Assembly (NCBI RefSeq): GCF_014641455.1 | Contig: NZ_BMHT01000009.1 | Location: 91,746-155,745 of the forward strand | Origin: Hymenobacter cavernae | GTDB taxonomy: Bacteria > Bacteroidota > Bacteroidia > Cytophagales > Hymenobacteraceae | Direction: 5' to 3' | DNA: 64,000 nucleotides | Part shown: piece by piece, positions 50,813 through 59,893 of the stretch | Numbering within the stretch: position 1 is the first letter of the stretch | Layout: each line of letters opens with the position of its first letter | Translations under genes and position numbers: made by a program | The notes under the pieces: generated by a model | What the model was told of the DNA's origin: nothing | What the model saw: the letters and a program-made list of their open reading frames with translations, nothing else | Databases searched by the model: none

Positions 50813-52234
50813 ATGCTCCCCGTTCTACTCCGTGATAAGTTTGCGCCGGGCCTGCTGCTGGCCATCCTCACGCTCGGCCTGGTGCTACTGACGCTGGTCT
50901 GGGCTTGGCAAATTGTGCGCTTGCTGGGTCGCCGCCGCGAGCTGCGCGCCGTCAGCCCGAACCTAGGTCCGGATTCGCTGGCGGCGGTGCTGGGCAAAGA
51001 CGACCAGCCCAGCGCCGCCGACACCCTAGGTTTTGGGGCCGTGGCCGACGCCGTGGCGGGGCTGCTGCGCAACGCGGCCACCGGCGCGCCCTACTCGGTG
51101 GTGGTGTCGGGCAACTGGGGCTCGGGCAAAAGCTCCGTCATGCTTCAGATCCGCAAGAAGCTGTGCCAGGAGCCGGATCGGGCGCCGTTCCGGGATATCT
51201 GGATCAACGTGTGGCACTACCAAAGCGAGCAGCACCTGCTGGGCGCTTTTCTGCGGGACCTGCTGCGCGCCTGCGACGATGGCTCGTACCGCAGCAGCTT
51301 CCGCAAAGGGCGCCTGCGCGAGCTAGGTTTCTGGCAGGCGTGGCGCGTGGGCATCGTGCTGTTTTTGCTCGGGCCGGTGGTGCTGTACCTCACGGGCGTG
51401 CTGCTGGAGTCGCCGCCGCTGCGGCTGTTTAGCACCCTGGGCCTAGTAAAACCGGCTCATGACCTTGACGCCTGGTTTCACCTGCACCACCTAGGTTGGG
51501 TGCTGGCTCCGCTGCACCTGCTGCACCGCGCCCCCGATCTGCTCCAGCTGGCCGGCTCCGACAAGACCTCGGGCACGCCCGGCCTCACCATCTGGAGCAC
51601 CGTGCTGGCGTGGCTGGGCACCTTGCTGGGTCTGATTCACGCGCTGCGCACCCAGGGCGCGGCCATCACCGAGCTGTTGCCGCTGCGCCAGTTTGAGCAA
51701 GCCGCCGCCCGCGCCGACACCGGCTTCCGCGACCAATACCGGCGCGAGTTCAGCGACGTGCTGCGCTACGCGCCTTCCGGGTTGCGCATCGTGTTTTTTG
51801 TGGATGACGTGGACCGCATTCCCGGCCCGCGGGTGCTGGAGCTGCTTGAAAGTCTGAACTTTCTGGTGGAAGTAAGCCGGGAGGCGCGGGCCCAGCAGGA
51901 TGCCATCGTGAAAGCAGCCCCGGATGACGACCGCACCAAATCGGCGCCTGAAGACGTGGCCCGCCTGTACTTTGTGCTCGGTATGCACGTGCCAGAAGTG
52001 GTGCGCACCCTCGCTGACGCCCTCGACCCCAATCAGCGCCTCCCCTCCCGAGCCGAAGCCCGCCACCACGCCGCCCGCTACCTCGAAAAGCTGATCGACC
52101 TGGTGGTGCCGATGCCAACCCTCGCACAGTGCGCCCCCGAGCAGGTCGCCAAGCTGCTGTTTGGCGAAGAAGAACCTAGGCCGGAGCCCACTACAACCGA
52201 TGCTGTGCCGCAACCTAGCCCTTTATCAGCATGA
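50813..52234 (+). CDS. KAP family P-loop NTPase, membrane-bound
   Basis: A 473-residue KAP NTPase. One N-terminal helix (about 12-33), Walker A in SGNWGSGKSSVML near 98-110, DIWINVWHYQSEQHLLG, then two or three transmembrane segments inserted between Walker A and B (VGIVLFLLGPVVLYLTGVLL, IWSTVLAWLGTLLGLIHAL), and the double-aspartate Walker B IVFFVDDVDRIPGP near 325-338. Helices inserted at that position are the defining KAP feature. KAP ATPases occur with phage-exclusion and other membrane-linked systems. The gene overlaps the next by ATGA, so the three genes are one translationally coupled unit. Confidence 0.92.
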   Translation: MLPVLLRDKFAPGLLLAILTLGLVLLTLVWAWQIVRLLGRRRELRAVSPNLGPDSLAAVLGKDDQPSAADTLGFGAVADAVAGLLRNAATGAPYSVVVSGNWGSGKSSVMLQIRKKLCQEPDRAPFRDIWINVWHYQSEQHLLGAFLRDLLRACDDGSYRSSFRKGRLRELGFWQAWRVGIVLFLLGPVVLYLTGVLLESPPLRLFSTLGLVKPAHDLDAWFHLHHLGWVLAPLHLLHRAPDLLQLAGSDKTSGTPGLTIWSTVLAWLGTLLGLIHALRTQGAAITELLPLRQFEQAAARADTGFRDQYRREFSDVLRYAPSGLRIVFFVDDVDRIPGPRVLELLESLNFLVEVSREARAQQDAIVKAAPDDDRTKSAPEDVARLYFVLGMHVPEVVRTLADALDPNQRLPSRAEARHHAARYLEKLIDLVVPMPTLAQCAPEQVAKLLFGEEEPRPEPTTTDAVPQPSPLSA

Positions 52235-53259
52235 AAAAGATGCTGCCTGCGCTGCTGGGTTTGCTCACTGCTTATCTGCTGGTGAGTCTGTTCTACGCCC
52301 GCCTGGAAGAAGACGCCACTATCGTTGTTCAGAAGAACGCTGCAAACAAGAAGACTGCCGAGCAAGAAAAGAAGCGGGCAGAACGGGACAAAAAAGCCCT
52401 ACTCGCAACCGAAGAGCGGCGACATCGGGAGCTGGTAGAGGCCTTGCGTACTGGTGTTCAACGCAATAGCGCTAGCGTGATCAATACATCGTCGGAGCGA
52501 GCTGCTTCCACTGCTGCCTCTGACACTACGCCTGCCGGCGAAAAACCTAGCCCTGGAGTTTCTGTTTCACAGTCTTTGCGAAACAACCAATCGGTGAAAC
52601 AAACCAGCAAGCCGGCGCTGGCTGACCAAGCGCGGGCGCAGCTCTGGTGGCTGCTCCCCGGCCTAGGTCTGCTGGGCGCGGTGCTGCTGGGTCGGTTTGC
52701 CTGGGTCGGCTGGCGCGATAGCCAAGTGGAGCTGCTGCTGCCCGACCGATCCGAGCGCGACACGCCTGTGCTGGAAATGCTGCTCCGCACGTTTGCCGGT
52801 CCCATTGGCCGCGCCCTACCGATTCCGCGCCAGGTGAAGCGGTTTGCATCGAAGGCGCGGCTGCAACACAACTTGCTGCACGCGCTAGCCAGAAGCACGA
52901 GCAATGGCCCTAACCCGTTCCAGTTTGGCCCCAAGCAGCAGGTGCTGGCTTTTCTGCTATTGCTTTTGCTGGAAGAAGAAACTGCCCGCGAGAATTTCGC
53001 AAAGTCAGTTTCCGGACTCAACGATGCGCCCTTGATGCGCCTGCGCGAAACCGAACAGGAGCTGTTTGCCACCGAACTGCGGTCCATCTTCACCGCCTGG
53101 CACCAAACCGGCACCGACGCCTCCAATTATGCCGCTTTCGCGCAAGCCGCCGGGCGCTCAATACCAACCTACTCAGAATTGCCGACGCTACTGACCAATG
53201 AAGCCAGCGACCGGCTCCTGGTTCAGCTATACCGCCTGAATGCTGGCCTACTTGTGTAG
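52231..53259 (+). CDS. Third gene of KAP operon: coiled-coil membrane protein of unknown function
   Basis: A 342-residue protein whose ATG overlaps the stop of the KAP gene. Transmembrane helix 1 (LLGLLTAYLLVSLFY) is followed by a charged coiled coil (NAANKKTAEQEKKRAERDKK and on), then a second helix (LWWLLPGLGLLGAVLLG) and a C-terminal soluble domain with LPIPRQVKRFASKARLQHNL, FQFGPKQQVLAFLLLLLLEE and YRLNAGLLV. No recognisable enzyme motif. By arrangement it could be the effector or a membrane partner of the KAP ATPase. Function unknown. Confidence 0.78.
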   Translation: MKKMLPALLGLLTAYLLVSLFYARLEEDATIVVQKNAANKKTAEQEKKRAERDKKALLATEERRHRELVEALRTGVQRNSASVINTSSERAASTAASDTTPAGEKPSPGVSVSQSLRNNQSVKQTSKPALADQARAQLWWLLPGLGLLGAVLLGRFAWVGWRDSQVELLLPDRSERDTPVLEMLLRTFAGPIGRALPIPRQVKRFASKARLQHNLLHALARSTSNGPNPFQFGPKQQVLAFLLLLLLEEETARENFAKSVSGLNDAPLMRLRETEQELFATELRSIFTAWHQTGTDASNYAAFAQAAGRSIPTYSELPTLLTNEASDRLLVQLYRLNAGLLV

Positions 53260-53274
53260 CCAGCTTCTAAAAAC

Positions 53275-53766
53275 CTAGGCCTTCTCTCCTACCGTCCAAC
53301 CCTCACGCTCTACAGGCGTTTGGTCGGGGCTGGGAATGAGGCGGTCAAGGACGGCGCCGGTGGTGAAGGCGTAGATGCCTTTGTGCACCAGATCAATCAC
53401 TTGCTCGTCCTTGGGCCACGTCCAGGGCAGGGCACCTACGCCGGTGGCATTTTCCAGGGTTTGGTCGTTGAGCAGGCGCAGGTTCATGAACATGAAGGAG
53501 CCCACGGGTCCGCGCAGGCCGCGCTCGGCCATGATGCTCCGCACAATACCCAGCACGATACCCTGCCCCCAGTGCATCGCCCAGTTGAGACCTAGCCTCT
53601 CTTCATCGGGCTTGTGCGGAAGCGCCAGCAACTTTTCGAGCACGTGGGCGGGCACGTACGAATTAGGGCGCTTGGTAAAGCGCTGCTCGATCTTCTCGGC
53701 CAGCGTCATGGCAGCTACTCCGGCTGCACCCGCCGCCAAGCCATATAGTATTGTTTTGCCTGTCAT
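53275..53766 (-). CDS. Small membrane-associated protein of unknown function
   Basis: A 163-residue protein with a glycine/alanine-rich N-terminal helix (MTGKTILYGLAAGAAGVAAM), a conserved-looking basic segment, and RLGLNWAMHWGQGIVLGIVR, whose tryptophans and helix suggest membrane contact. Similar proteins annotated as hypothetical membrane proteins are common in Bacteroidota, but I cannot name the family. It converges on the KAP operon. Confidence 0.68.
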   Translation of the reverse strand: MTGKTILYGLAAGAAGVAAMTLAEKIEQRFTKRPNSYVPAHVLEKLLALPHKPDEERLGLNWAMHWGQGIVLGIVRSIMAERGLRGPVGSFMFMNLRLLNDQTLENATGVGALPWTWPKDEQVIDLVHKGIYAFTTGAVLDRLIPSPDQTPVEREGWTVGEKA

Positions 53767-54186
53767 ATCTGTCTTCTCCCTGTCCAGCTAGCTACAACAC
53801 CGCCGGACTATTTATGCGGCTTCGAAAAGGCGCTTGATGCTATGGTTATGCTTACCCCAGCTTGAGGCAAAACGTGCTGATTTCTACGAGTGCGGCAGCA
53901 GGTGGTTCGGGGAGAATAATGGCCAGCTGAGCGGTAGTGAACAGCCTTTTAGCCCAAAGCACCGCATACATACCGCCTCTATGTTGTCGCGGGTGCTAAA
54001 ATAATCCGTTGGTGCTTGCCGCTACCAGAGTTAGGTCAACCTGTGACAATGAAAAATACAATTATTTAAATCCATAAATAGCATCTGTCGTACAACCGCT
54101 GTCTGCTTCAGATATATTCAATAAGAACAACAAAATCTTGTAAACATCTAACACACTTTCAACCTGCATTCTCCTCTCTCCCTTTT
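53767..54186. other. AT-rich intergenic stretch
   Basis: About 420 bases, AT-rich towards the right end, probably containing the promoter of the FG-GAP protein gene. I could not identify a convincing TTG/TAnnTTTG pair, gene or repeat here. Confidence 0.5.
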
Positions 54187-55905
54187 ATGAAAACACCATT
54201 ACTGCTAAGTAGTCTGCTCATGTTGACGCTGCACGCGCAAGCCCAATTTCAGGTACAACAGCTTGCCCCGACACGCAACACCAACACGGCCGCGCGCAGC
54301 ACGCCTGTGCGACTAACCTACAGCCAAGATATACAGGCTAATACAGCCTCTAAAGTGGCAGTTTTCAGCAAGCAGGCAGGCGGACGTAAGGTGGGCACGA
54401 CTACCGTGTCGGGTCGTACCATTACGTTCGATCCGACGGTCGATTTTAAAGCCGGTGAAACCATATTCGTGACTGCTCCGGCTACGGTGCTCAACATCAA
54501 CGATGTGCCCAGCAAGCCTTTGGTGTACCAGTTTACGACCCAGGTTCAGCCTAGCCCCGGCACCTTTGTCACTGGCCCGCAAGCCGATGTGGGCGCCACT
54601 CCCACCAGCATCGCCCCGGCCGACGTGGATGGCGACGGCGACCTCGACCTGCTCGTGTCGAACTCCAGCCCGAACTGGGTGAGCGTACGGCTGAACGATG
54701 GCACGGGCAGCTTCACCAATGGCTGGGTGGAGTATAGCGTCGGCGGGGCGCTCAGGGAAATACAGGCAACTGACTTTGATGGGGATGGCGACCTAGATTT
54801 TGCCGTAATCAGCGGCGGCTTTACCCCTCTGGTAACAGTGGGCCTCAACGATGGCACGGGCCACTTCCCCGGCCGTGCATCGGCTAACCCTGGTTACACC
54901 AACGCATCCGGCCGAACCGTCCGAACTGCCGACGTAGACGCCGACGCTGATGAAGACATTCTCATTGCGGCCTCTGGGGATATTTTTGTGAGCCTCAATA
55001 CCGGAGCGGGAAGTTTTGGCCCCGTTAGTCCTCAATTAGCGCTCGGCGGCAACGGCGCCCGCGACCTGAGAACCGCCGACATTGACGGCGACGGGGACCT
55101 AGATCTGCTCGCGTCCGTGGCCACCACGTCGTCCAATGAGGTGCGCGTGCTTCTCAACGACGGCTCGGGTTCCTTCGGCAATGGCTACAGTGTGCGCGTT
55201 CCGACCGCGCCTTATGGCCTAGCTACGGCTGACATGGACGGTGATGGCGACTTAGATATTCTTACATCAAGCGACCCTAGCAGCACGACAACGGGCACGG
55301 TAACCCTCCTTCGCAACAACGGCACCGGCACCTTCAGCGCGGGAGCGGCCGTGCGGGTAGGCAGTTCACCCAGCGTCCCGGCCGTCGCCGACCTCGATGG
55401 CGATGGCGATCTGGATTTGGTGACGGCGAGCAACGTCAGCACCGGCGGCGTGAGTATCCGTCGTAACGACGGCGGCGGCAACTTCGACGCAGGCACCGAT
55501 CTGGCAGTAGGCAGCTATAATTCAAGCGTGACGCCCGCCGACATAGATAGCGACGGCGACCTAGACTTATTAATCATCAATAACTTGATTGATAAAGTAA
55601 ACGTGCTTTACAACAGCTCCGTCTTAGCCACTGCTTCGGCCAAGACGGCAGAACCCGTACGCGTGTACCCCAACCCAGCCCAAGATGCCTTTACGGTAGA
55701 ATACAACGCAACTGCTGCCCAGCCCGCGACGCTCACGCTCACCGATCCGCTCGGGCGCGCGGTGTATCAGCAGTCGGTGCGGCTGGTGGCTGGTCGTAAC
55801 AGTTTTCCGCTCTCGGGAGCTAGCTTGGCACAAGGGCTTTACCACCTTACGCTCGTGCCCGGCACAGCAGCAGCCGTAAGCCAGAAGGTGATGATCAACC
55901 ACTAA
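54187..55905 (+). CDS. FG-GAP/VCBS repeat protein with type IX secretion sorting domain
   Basis: A 572-residue secreted protein. Signal peptide to about residue 20 (MKTPLLLSSLLMLTLHAQAQ). A bacterial Ig-like domain (about 22-120, ending LVYQFTTQV) is followed by seven FG-GAP calcium-binding repeats with the signature DxDGDGDLDLL (PADVDGDGDLDLLV and six variants), forming a beta-propeller. The C-terminal 80 residues (VRVYPNPAQDAFTVEYN ... GLYHLTLVPG) are a type A T9SS sorting domain, so it is probably exported by the Bacteroidota type IX system and fixed to the surface or released. Ligand unknown. Confidence 0.93.
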   Translation: MKTPLLLSSLLMLTLHAQAQFQVQQLAPTRNTNTAARSTPVRLTYSQDIQANTASKVAVFSKQAGGRKVGTTTVSGRTITFDPTVDFKAGETIFVTAPATVLNINDVPSKPLVYQFTTQVQPSPGTFVTGPQADVGATPTSIAPADVDGDGDLDLLVSNSSPNWVSVRLNDGTGSFTNGWVEYSVGGALREIQATDFDGDGDLDFAVISGGFTPLVTVGLNDGTGHFPGRASANPGYTNASGRTVRTADVDADADEDILIAASGDIFVSLNTGAGSFGPVSPQLALGGNGARDLRTADIDGDGDLDLLASVATTSSNEVRVLLNDGSGSFGNGYSVRVPTAPYGLATADMDGDGDLDILTSSDPSSTTTGTVTLLRNNGTGTFSAGAAVRVGSSPSVPAVADLDGDGDLDLVTASNVSTGGVSIRRNDGGGNFDAGTDLAVGSYNSSVTPADIDSDGDLDLLIINNLIDKVNVLYNSSVLATASAKTAEPVRVYPNPAQDAFTVEYNATAAQPATLTLTDPLGRAVYQQSVRLVAGRNSFPLSGASLAQGLYHLTLVPGTAAAVSQKVMINH

Positions 55906-55972
55906 AAGGAGCTCTAGCTTGTTGCGGGGACGGGCAAAATTCTTCTACGAGGCTAGCCTTTTATGCAGCCGA

Positions 55973-56371
55973 TTAACTGCCTAGTTGGGTTGTAATAGGC
56001 ACCGCCCCCGTAAGCGTTTTATGAATCGGGCACTGCTCGGCTACTTTCAACAGGCGTTGCAGCTGTTCGGGACCTAGGTCGCCGTGCAGCTGCAATACTA
56101 TTTCTAGACTAGTAATAACATGGCGCTCGTCGCGCTCAAACGTGACGGTGGCTTCTATGCTTTGCAGGGGCCACTGCTTGCGGGCGGCGTACATGCGCAA
56201 CGTGATGCAGGTACAGGCGCTCAGCGAAGCGGCCAGCAATTCGCCGGGCGTCGGACCTAGGTCCAGGCCACCTAGGTCGGTGGGCTCGTCGGCTATCAGG
56301 GTGTGGCCGCGTTCGAGGGCGATGGTAGTCAGGTAGGGAGCGGCATCACTGCGGCCGGTGACGGTTGGCAT
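55973..56371 (-). CDS. OsmC/Ohr family peroxiredoxin-like protein
   Basis: A 132-residue OsmC-family protein. The two redox cysteines are visible: one in LLAASLSACTCITLRMYA near 48-66 (the usual AxxSCxxxT context) and one in VAEQCPIHKTLTGAV near the end. GGLDLGPTPGELL just before the first cysteine is also typical. OsmC-family enzymes reduce organic hydroperoxides and fatty-acid peroxides with help of lipoylated proteins. It converges on the FG-GAP gene. Confidence 0.92.
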   Translation of the reverse strand: MPTVTGRSDAAPYLTTIALERGHTLIADEPTDLGGLDLGPTPGELLAASLSACTCITLRMYAARKQWPLQSIEATVTFERDERHVITSLEIVLQLHGDLGPEQLQRLLKVAEQCPIHKTLTGAVPITTQLGS

Positions 56372-56518
56372 GGCGAAGAGTTAGCGTGGAGCTATCTTCT
56401 ACGGAGTCAGCCGCAAAGTAGTGGCACCCGCCCGCTGAGTGCCGGGCGAAGCGGCAGAACCCGCGTTTCCGTAGTATCTTCATGCCTGTACTATTGAAAA
56501 CGCTCTGTTCTTTCCTTG

Positions 56519-58747
56519 ATGTCTACTATTTTCCCTTTTTCGGGTGGGCGGCGCTTACTGCCGGCGCTGCTCACCGTTAGCCTTGCTGCCGCCGTGAATC
56601 CGCTACCTAGCTTCGCCCAAACCAAGCCCGCAGCCGGCTTCGCGGTGCGCGCCGATAATTCGATGCTCGCCCAGTGGGCAGGCCCCTACGGCGGCTTTCC
56701 GGCCTTCGACAAGGTACAGGTAAGTCAGCTGAAGCCCGCGCTGGAAGCCGCCATGGCGCAAAACTTAGCTGAGGTTCAGGTTATTGCCAACAACCCGCAG
56801 GCTCCGAACTTCGAGAACACCATTGCTGCTATGGAGCGGGCCGGTGGAGCTTTGGATCGGGTGCAAACGGTGTACGGCATCTGGTCGGGCACGATGAGCA
56901 ACCCTGAGGTGCAAGCCGTGCAACGCGAAATGGCCCCGCGCATGGCCGCTTTCAGCGACCAGATTACACAGAACGAGAAGCTGTTTCACCGCATTGAAGC
57001 GGTGTACAATTCGCCCGACAAGAAGAAGCTGACGCCTGAGCAGCAACGCCTGACGTATGTGTATTACAACAACTTCGTGCGGGCCGGAGCTAGGCTTGAT
57101 GCCAAAGCCAAAACGCGCCTCTCGGAGATAAATCAGCAGCTAGCCGGATTTTTTACGCGCTTCAGCCAGAACGTATTGGCCGACGAAAACGACTCGGTGC
57201 TGGTGCTGAAAACCACTGCCAACCTAGGTGGCTTACCCCAATCCTTGCGCGACGACGCGGCTAACACAGCTACCGCCCGCAAGATCACGGCGCCCGGCGT
57301 CATTGCCAACACTCGCTCCTCTATTGAGCCTTTCCTGACGTATTCTGACCAGCGCAAGCTGCGCGAGAAGGCGTGGCGTATGTTCTACAACCGCGGCGAC
57401 AACGGCGGCGAGCACGACAACAACGCCCTGATTACCGAGATTTTGCAGCTCCGTGCTGAGCGGGCCAAGCTGCTCGGCTACAAAACGCACGCCCACCTGC
57501 GCCTCGACAATACCATGGCCAAAACGCCCGAAGCAGCCATGGCGCTGATGGAGGAAGTGTGGGTACCGGCCGTGGCCCGCGTGAAAGAGGAAGTGGCGGA
57601 TATGCAGGCGCTTGCAAAGAAAGAAGGCGCCCCCGCCAACTTCAGGATTGAGCCCTGGGACTACCGCTACTACGCCGAGAAGGTGCGCAAGGCCCGCTAC
57701 GACCTCGACCAGAACGAGGTGAAGCAATATTTACAGCTCGACAAGATGCGCGAAGGCATGTTCTGGGTGGCCGGCGAAATCTACGGTTTCGCCTTCACGC
57801 CCGTGACGGATGTACCTGTCTACCACCCCGACGTGACGGCCTGGGAGGTGAAGGACAAAACTACCGGTAAGCACATCGGCCTGTGGTACTTCGACCCGTA
57901 TGCGCGGCCCGGCAAGCGCTCCGGCGCCTGGATGAACGCCTACCGTAAGCAGGAGCGCATGGATGGCGAGGTGGCCACCATCGTGTCCAATAACTCCAAC
58001 TTTGTGAAGGGTAAGGATGGTGCGCCCGTGCTCATTTCCTGGACCGACGCCACAACGCTGTTCCACGAATTTGGGCATGCCCTGCACGGTCTTTCGTCTA
58101 ACGTGACTTACCCGACGCTCTCGGGCACCAGCGTGGTGCGCGACTACGTGGAGTTTCCGTCGCAGGTAATGGAAAACTGGTTGCCCACGCCGCAGGTGCT
58201 CCAGCGCTTTGCCGTGCATTACCAAACCGGCAAACCCATTCCGCAGGCGCTGGTCGACCGCATCGAAAAGGCCTCGACCTTCAACCAGGGCTTCGAAACC
58301 ACCGAGTTCCTGGCCAGTGCCCTCATCGACATGAAGCTGCACCTCGCCGGCGACCAGAAGATTGACCCCGACAAGTTTGAGCGCGAAACCCTCGCCCAGC
58401 TCGGCATGCCCCGCGAAATCGTGATGCGCCACCGCACGCCGCAGTTCTCGCACGTATTTTCCTCTGATGGCTACTCGGCGGGCTACTACAGCTACCTGTG
58501 GTCGGTGGTGCTCGCCTCCGATGCCTTCAGCACCTTCACCGAGGCGGGCGGCCCCTACGACAAAGTGGTAGCCAAGCGCCTGAAAGACAAGGTTCTTTCC
58601 GTCGGCAATACCGTCGACCCCGCCGACGCCTACCGCAGCTTCCGCGGCCGCGACCCGAAAATCGACGCACTGATGCGCGAGCGGGGCTTCCCGATGAAGA
58701 ACGCCGGTAAAGCACCGGAGAAGAAAACGACTGGCAAGAAAAGCTAG
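56519..58747 (+). CDS. dcp: M3 family peptidyl-dipeptidase-like metallopeptidase, secreted
   Basis: A 742-residue zinc peptidase starting at the ATG at 56519 (MSTIFPFSGGRRLLPALLTV); a TTG one codon earlier is also open. A signal peptide is present, cleavage after SFAQ. The catalytic motif HEFGH is near 516-520 in TTLFHEFGHALHGLSSNVTY and the third ligand region is SGTSVVRDYVEFPSQ (GTxxxRDxVE). The preceding helices (NFENTIAAMERAGGALDR) and the C-terminal FSSDGYSAGYYSYLWS are typical of Dcp/oligopeptidase A relatives. It removes C-terminal dipeptides from peptides, most likely in the periplasm. Confidence 0.93.
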   Translation: MSTIFPFSGGRRLLPALLTVSLAAAVNPLPSFAQTKPAAGFAVRADNSMLAQWAGPYGGFPAFDKVQVSQLKPALEAAMAQNLAEVQVIANNPQAPNFENTIAAMERAGGALDRVQTVYGIWSGTMSNPEVQAVQREMAPRMAAFSDQITQNEKLFHRIEAVYNSPDKKKLTPEQQRLTYVYYNNFVRAGARLDAKAKTRLSEINQQLAGFFTRFSQNVLADENDSVLVLKTTANLGGLPQSLRDDAANTATARKITAPGVIANTRSSIEPFLTYSDQRKLREKAWRMFYNRGDNGGEHDNNALITEILQLRAERAKLLGYKTHAHLRLDNTMAKTPEAAMALMEEVWVPAVARVKEEVADMQALAKKEGAPANFRIEPWDYRYYAEKVRKARYDLDQNEVKQYLQLDKMREGMFWVAGEIYGFAFTPVTDVPVYHPDVTAWEVKDKTTGKHIGLWYFDPYARPGKRSGAWMNAYRKQERMDGEVATIVSNNSNFVKGKDGAPVLISWTDATTLFHEFGHALHGLSSNVTYPTLSGTSVVRDYVEFPSQVMENWLPTPQVLQRFAVHYQTGKPIPQALVDRIEKASTFNQGFETTEFLASALIDMKLHLAGDQKIDPDKFERETLAQLGMPREIVMRHRTPQFSHVFSSDGYSAGYYSYLWSVVLASDAFSTFTEAGGPYDKVVAKRLKDKVLSVGNTVDPADAYRSFRGRDPKIDALMRERGFPMKNAGKAPEKKTTGKKS

Positions 58748-58778
58748 GTTGTTGTCTGGTTGAAAGCTACTTACAGCA

Positions 58779-58812
58779 AGAAGCCCTAGCTGCATCAGCA
58801 GCTAGGGCTTCT
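58779..58812. terminator. Hairpin terminator between convergent genes
   Basis: A 15-bp perfect stem (AGAAGCCCTAGCTGC / GCAGCTAGGGCTTCT) with an ATCA loop, between the M3 peptidase gene and the minus-strand barrel protein gene. The plus side is followed by GTGTTTTG. Confidence 0.8.
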
Positions 58813-58897
58813 GTGTTTTGAATTTGTTTGGTGGTTAGCCAGCTACAAAGGCAGCAACAACCAAGCGGAGCTGCATCCCTCTTGATTTCATTGCTTT

Positions 58898-59491
58898 TCA
58901 GCGGCGGGCCACCAAGTAGCTTAGGTGAAGCTGAAAAGAGGCGTTGCGAATACGGTTCGGGGCTTGGCGCACATTCGTCAGGCCTGCATTGTAGCGTGCT
59001 CCTATTCCCAGGCCGTTTCTCAGCTCATAGCTAATACCCGCGGCGTAACCTAGCTCCCATCGTTGGTAAGGGTCAACACTACGTTGTTCGCGTAGCGTGA
59101 GGGTAGGATTATAATCGCGTAAGCTAAGCAAATAGCCGAGCTGCGGACCGGCTTCAAGGACTAAACCACCCGCTTTAATTTTAGCTAGCAGAGGCAAGTT
59201 CAGATAATGTAAGCGCACACTGGTCTGGGCAGTAAACGAGGGCGTTGACAACTGAAATCCCTTGCGGATATACAGCAACTCAGGCTGGAAAGAGAAGAAA
59301 CCATCGGACGTAAGCGGTATGCTTGTAATCAACCCAATCGTATGCCCCAATTTGAGTCCTCCATTATATCTGCCTTGCCCACTAACCGTTGAGACATTGA
59401 CGCCCGCCCGCACCCCATAACGAATACCTTGCGCCTGTACGCCAACGATGCTGCTGACTAACAATAAGCCGGAACATAAAAGCTTTTTCAT
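58898..59491 (-). CDS. Porin-like outer-membrane beta-barrel protein
   Basis: A 197-residue protein started at the ATG at 59491 (MKKLLCSGLLLVSSIVGVQA), which gives a clean signal peptide; the frame opens 18 bases earlier. Mature sequence begins with QGIRYGVRAGVNVS, followed by alternating strands FFSFQPELLYIRKGFQL, LHYLNLPLLAKIKAGGLVLE, AGPQLGYLL and GIGARYNAGLTNV, as in Bacteroidota PorT-like barrel proteins. It ends with LHLSYLVARR rather than a terminal aromatic. Function unknown; a small outer-membrane barrel. Confidence 0.85.
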   Translation of the reverse strand: MKKLLCSGLLLVSSIVGVQAQGIRYGVRAGVNVSTVSGQGRYNGGLKLGHTIGLITSIPLTSDGFFSFQPELLYIRKGFQLSTPSFTAQTSVRLHYLNLPLLAKIKAGGLVLEAGPQLGYLLSLRDYNPTLTLREQRSVDPYQRWELGYAAGISYELRNGLGIGARYNAGLTNVRQAPNRIRNASFQLHLSYLVARR

Positions 59492-59661
59492 AGGAAGATA
59501 GATAAGCAAAGAGGTCTATACCGTCGCTCTAACGGACCTGTTGGCTACTAGCGTATTGATAATAAGACAAATAACTTAACCATTGTCGCTCCGGCGATTT
59601 CTAAATCAGACAGGACCTAGCTCGGCGGGGTCCATGATGCTCTGTGGGCAGTTACTTAACT

Positions 59662-59780
59662 CGGCCGAATTTATAATCCGGCTGTTGAGAGTCGGAAATT
59701 TATAATCCCCGTCCGCACAGCGGACAACTCTGCCAGAACAATCGCTCAAACCGCGCGACCGGGCGGATTTGTAATCCGCC
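59662..59780. repeat. Cluster of three ATTTRTAATCCG-type palindromes
   Basis: Copies at 59662-59684 (CGGCCGAATTTATAATCCGG), 59691-59714 (GTCGGAAATTTATAATCCCC) and 59762-59780 (GGCGGATTTGTAATCCGCC) share a (C)GGATTTRTAATCCG-like palindrome core. A GTCCGCACAGCGGAC palindrome lies between. It looks like remains of a small palindromic element. The rest of 59510-59893 shows no gene. Confidence 0.65.
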
Positions 59781-59893
59781 CCCAGCAGGGCCAGCAGGTA
59801 AGCGGACTGCCAGGTCCGTGCTACAGAACCTGGCAGCTTCTCCTGCGTATGGCAGCGCATTTTCGGTTACCTTTCAGGTTGAAACCTAGGTGT

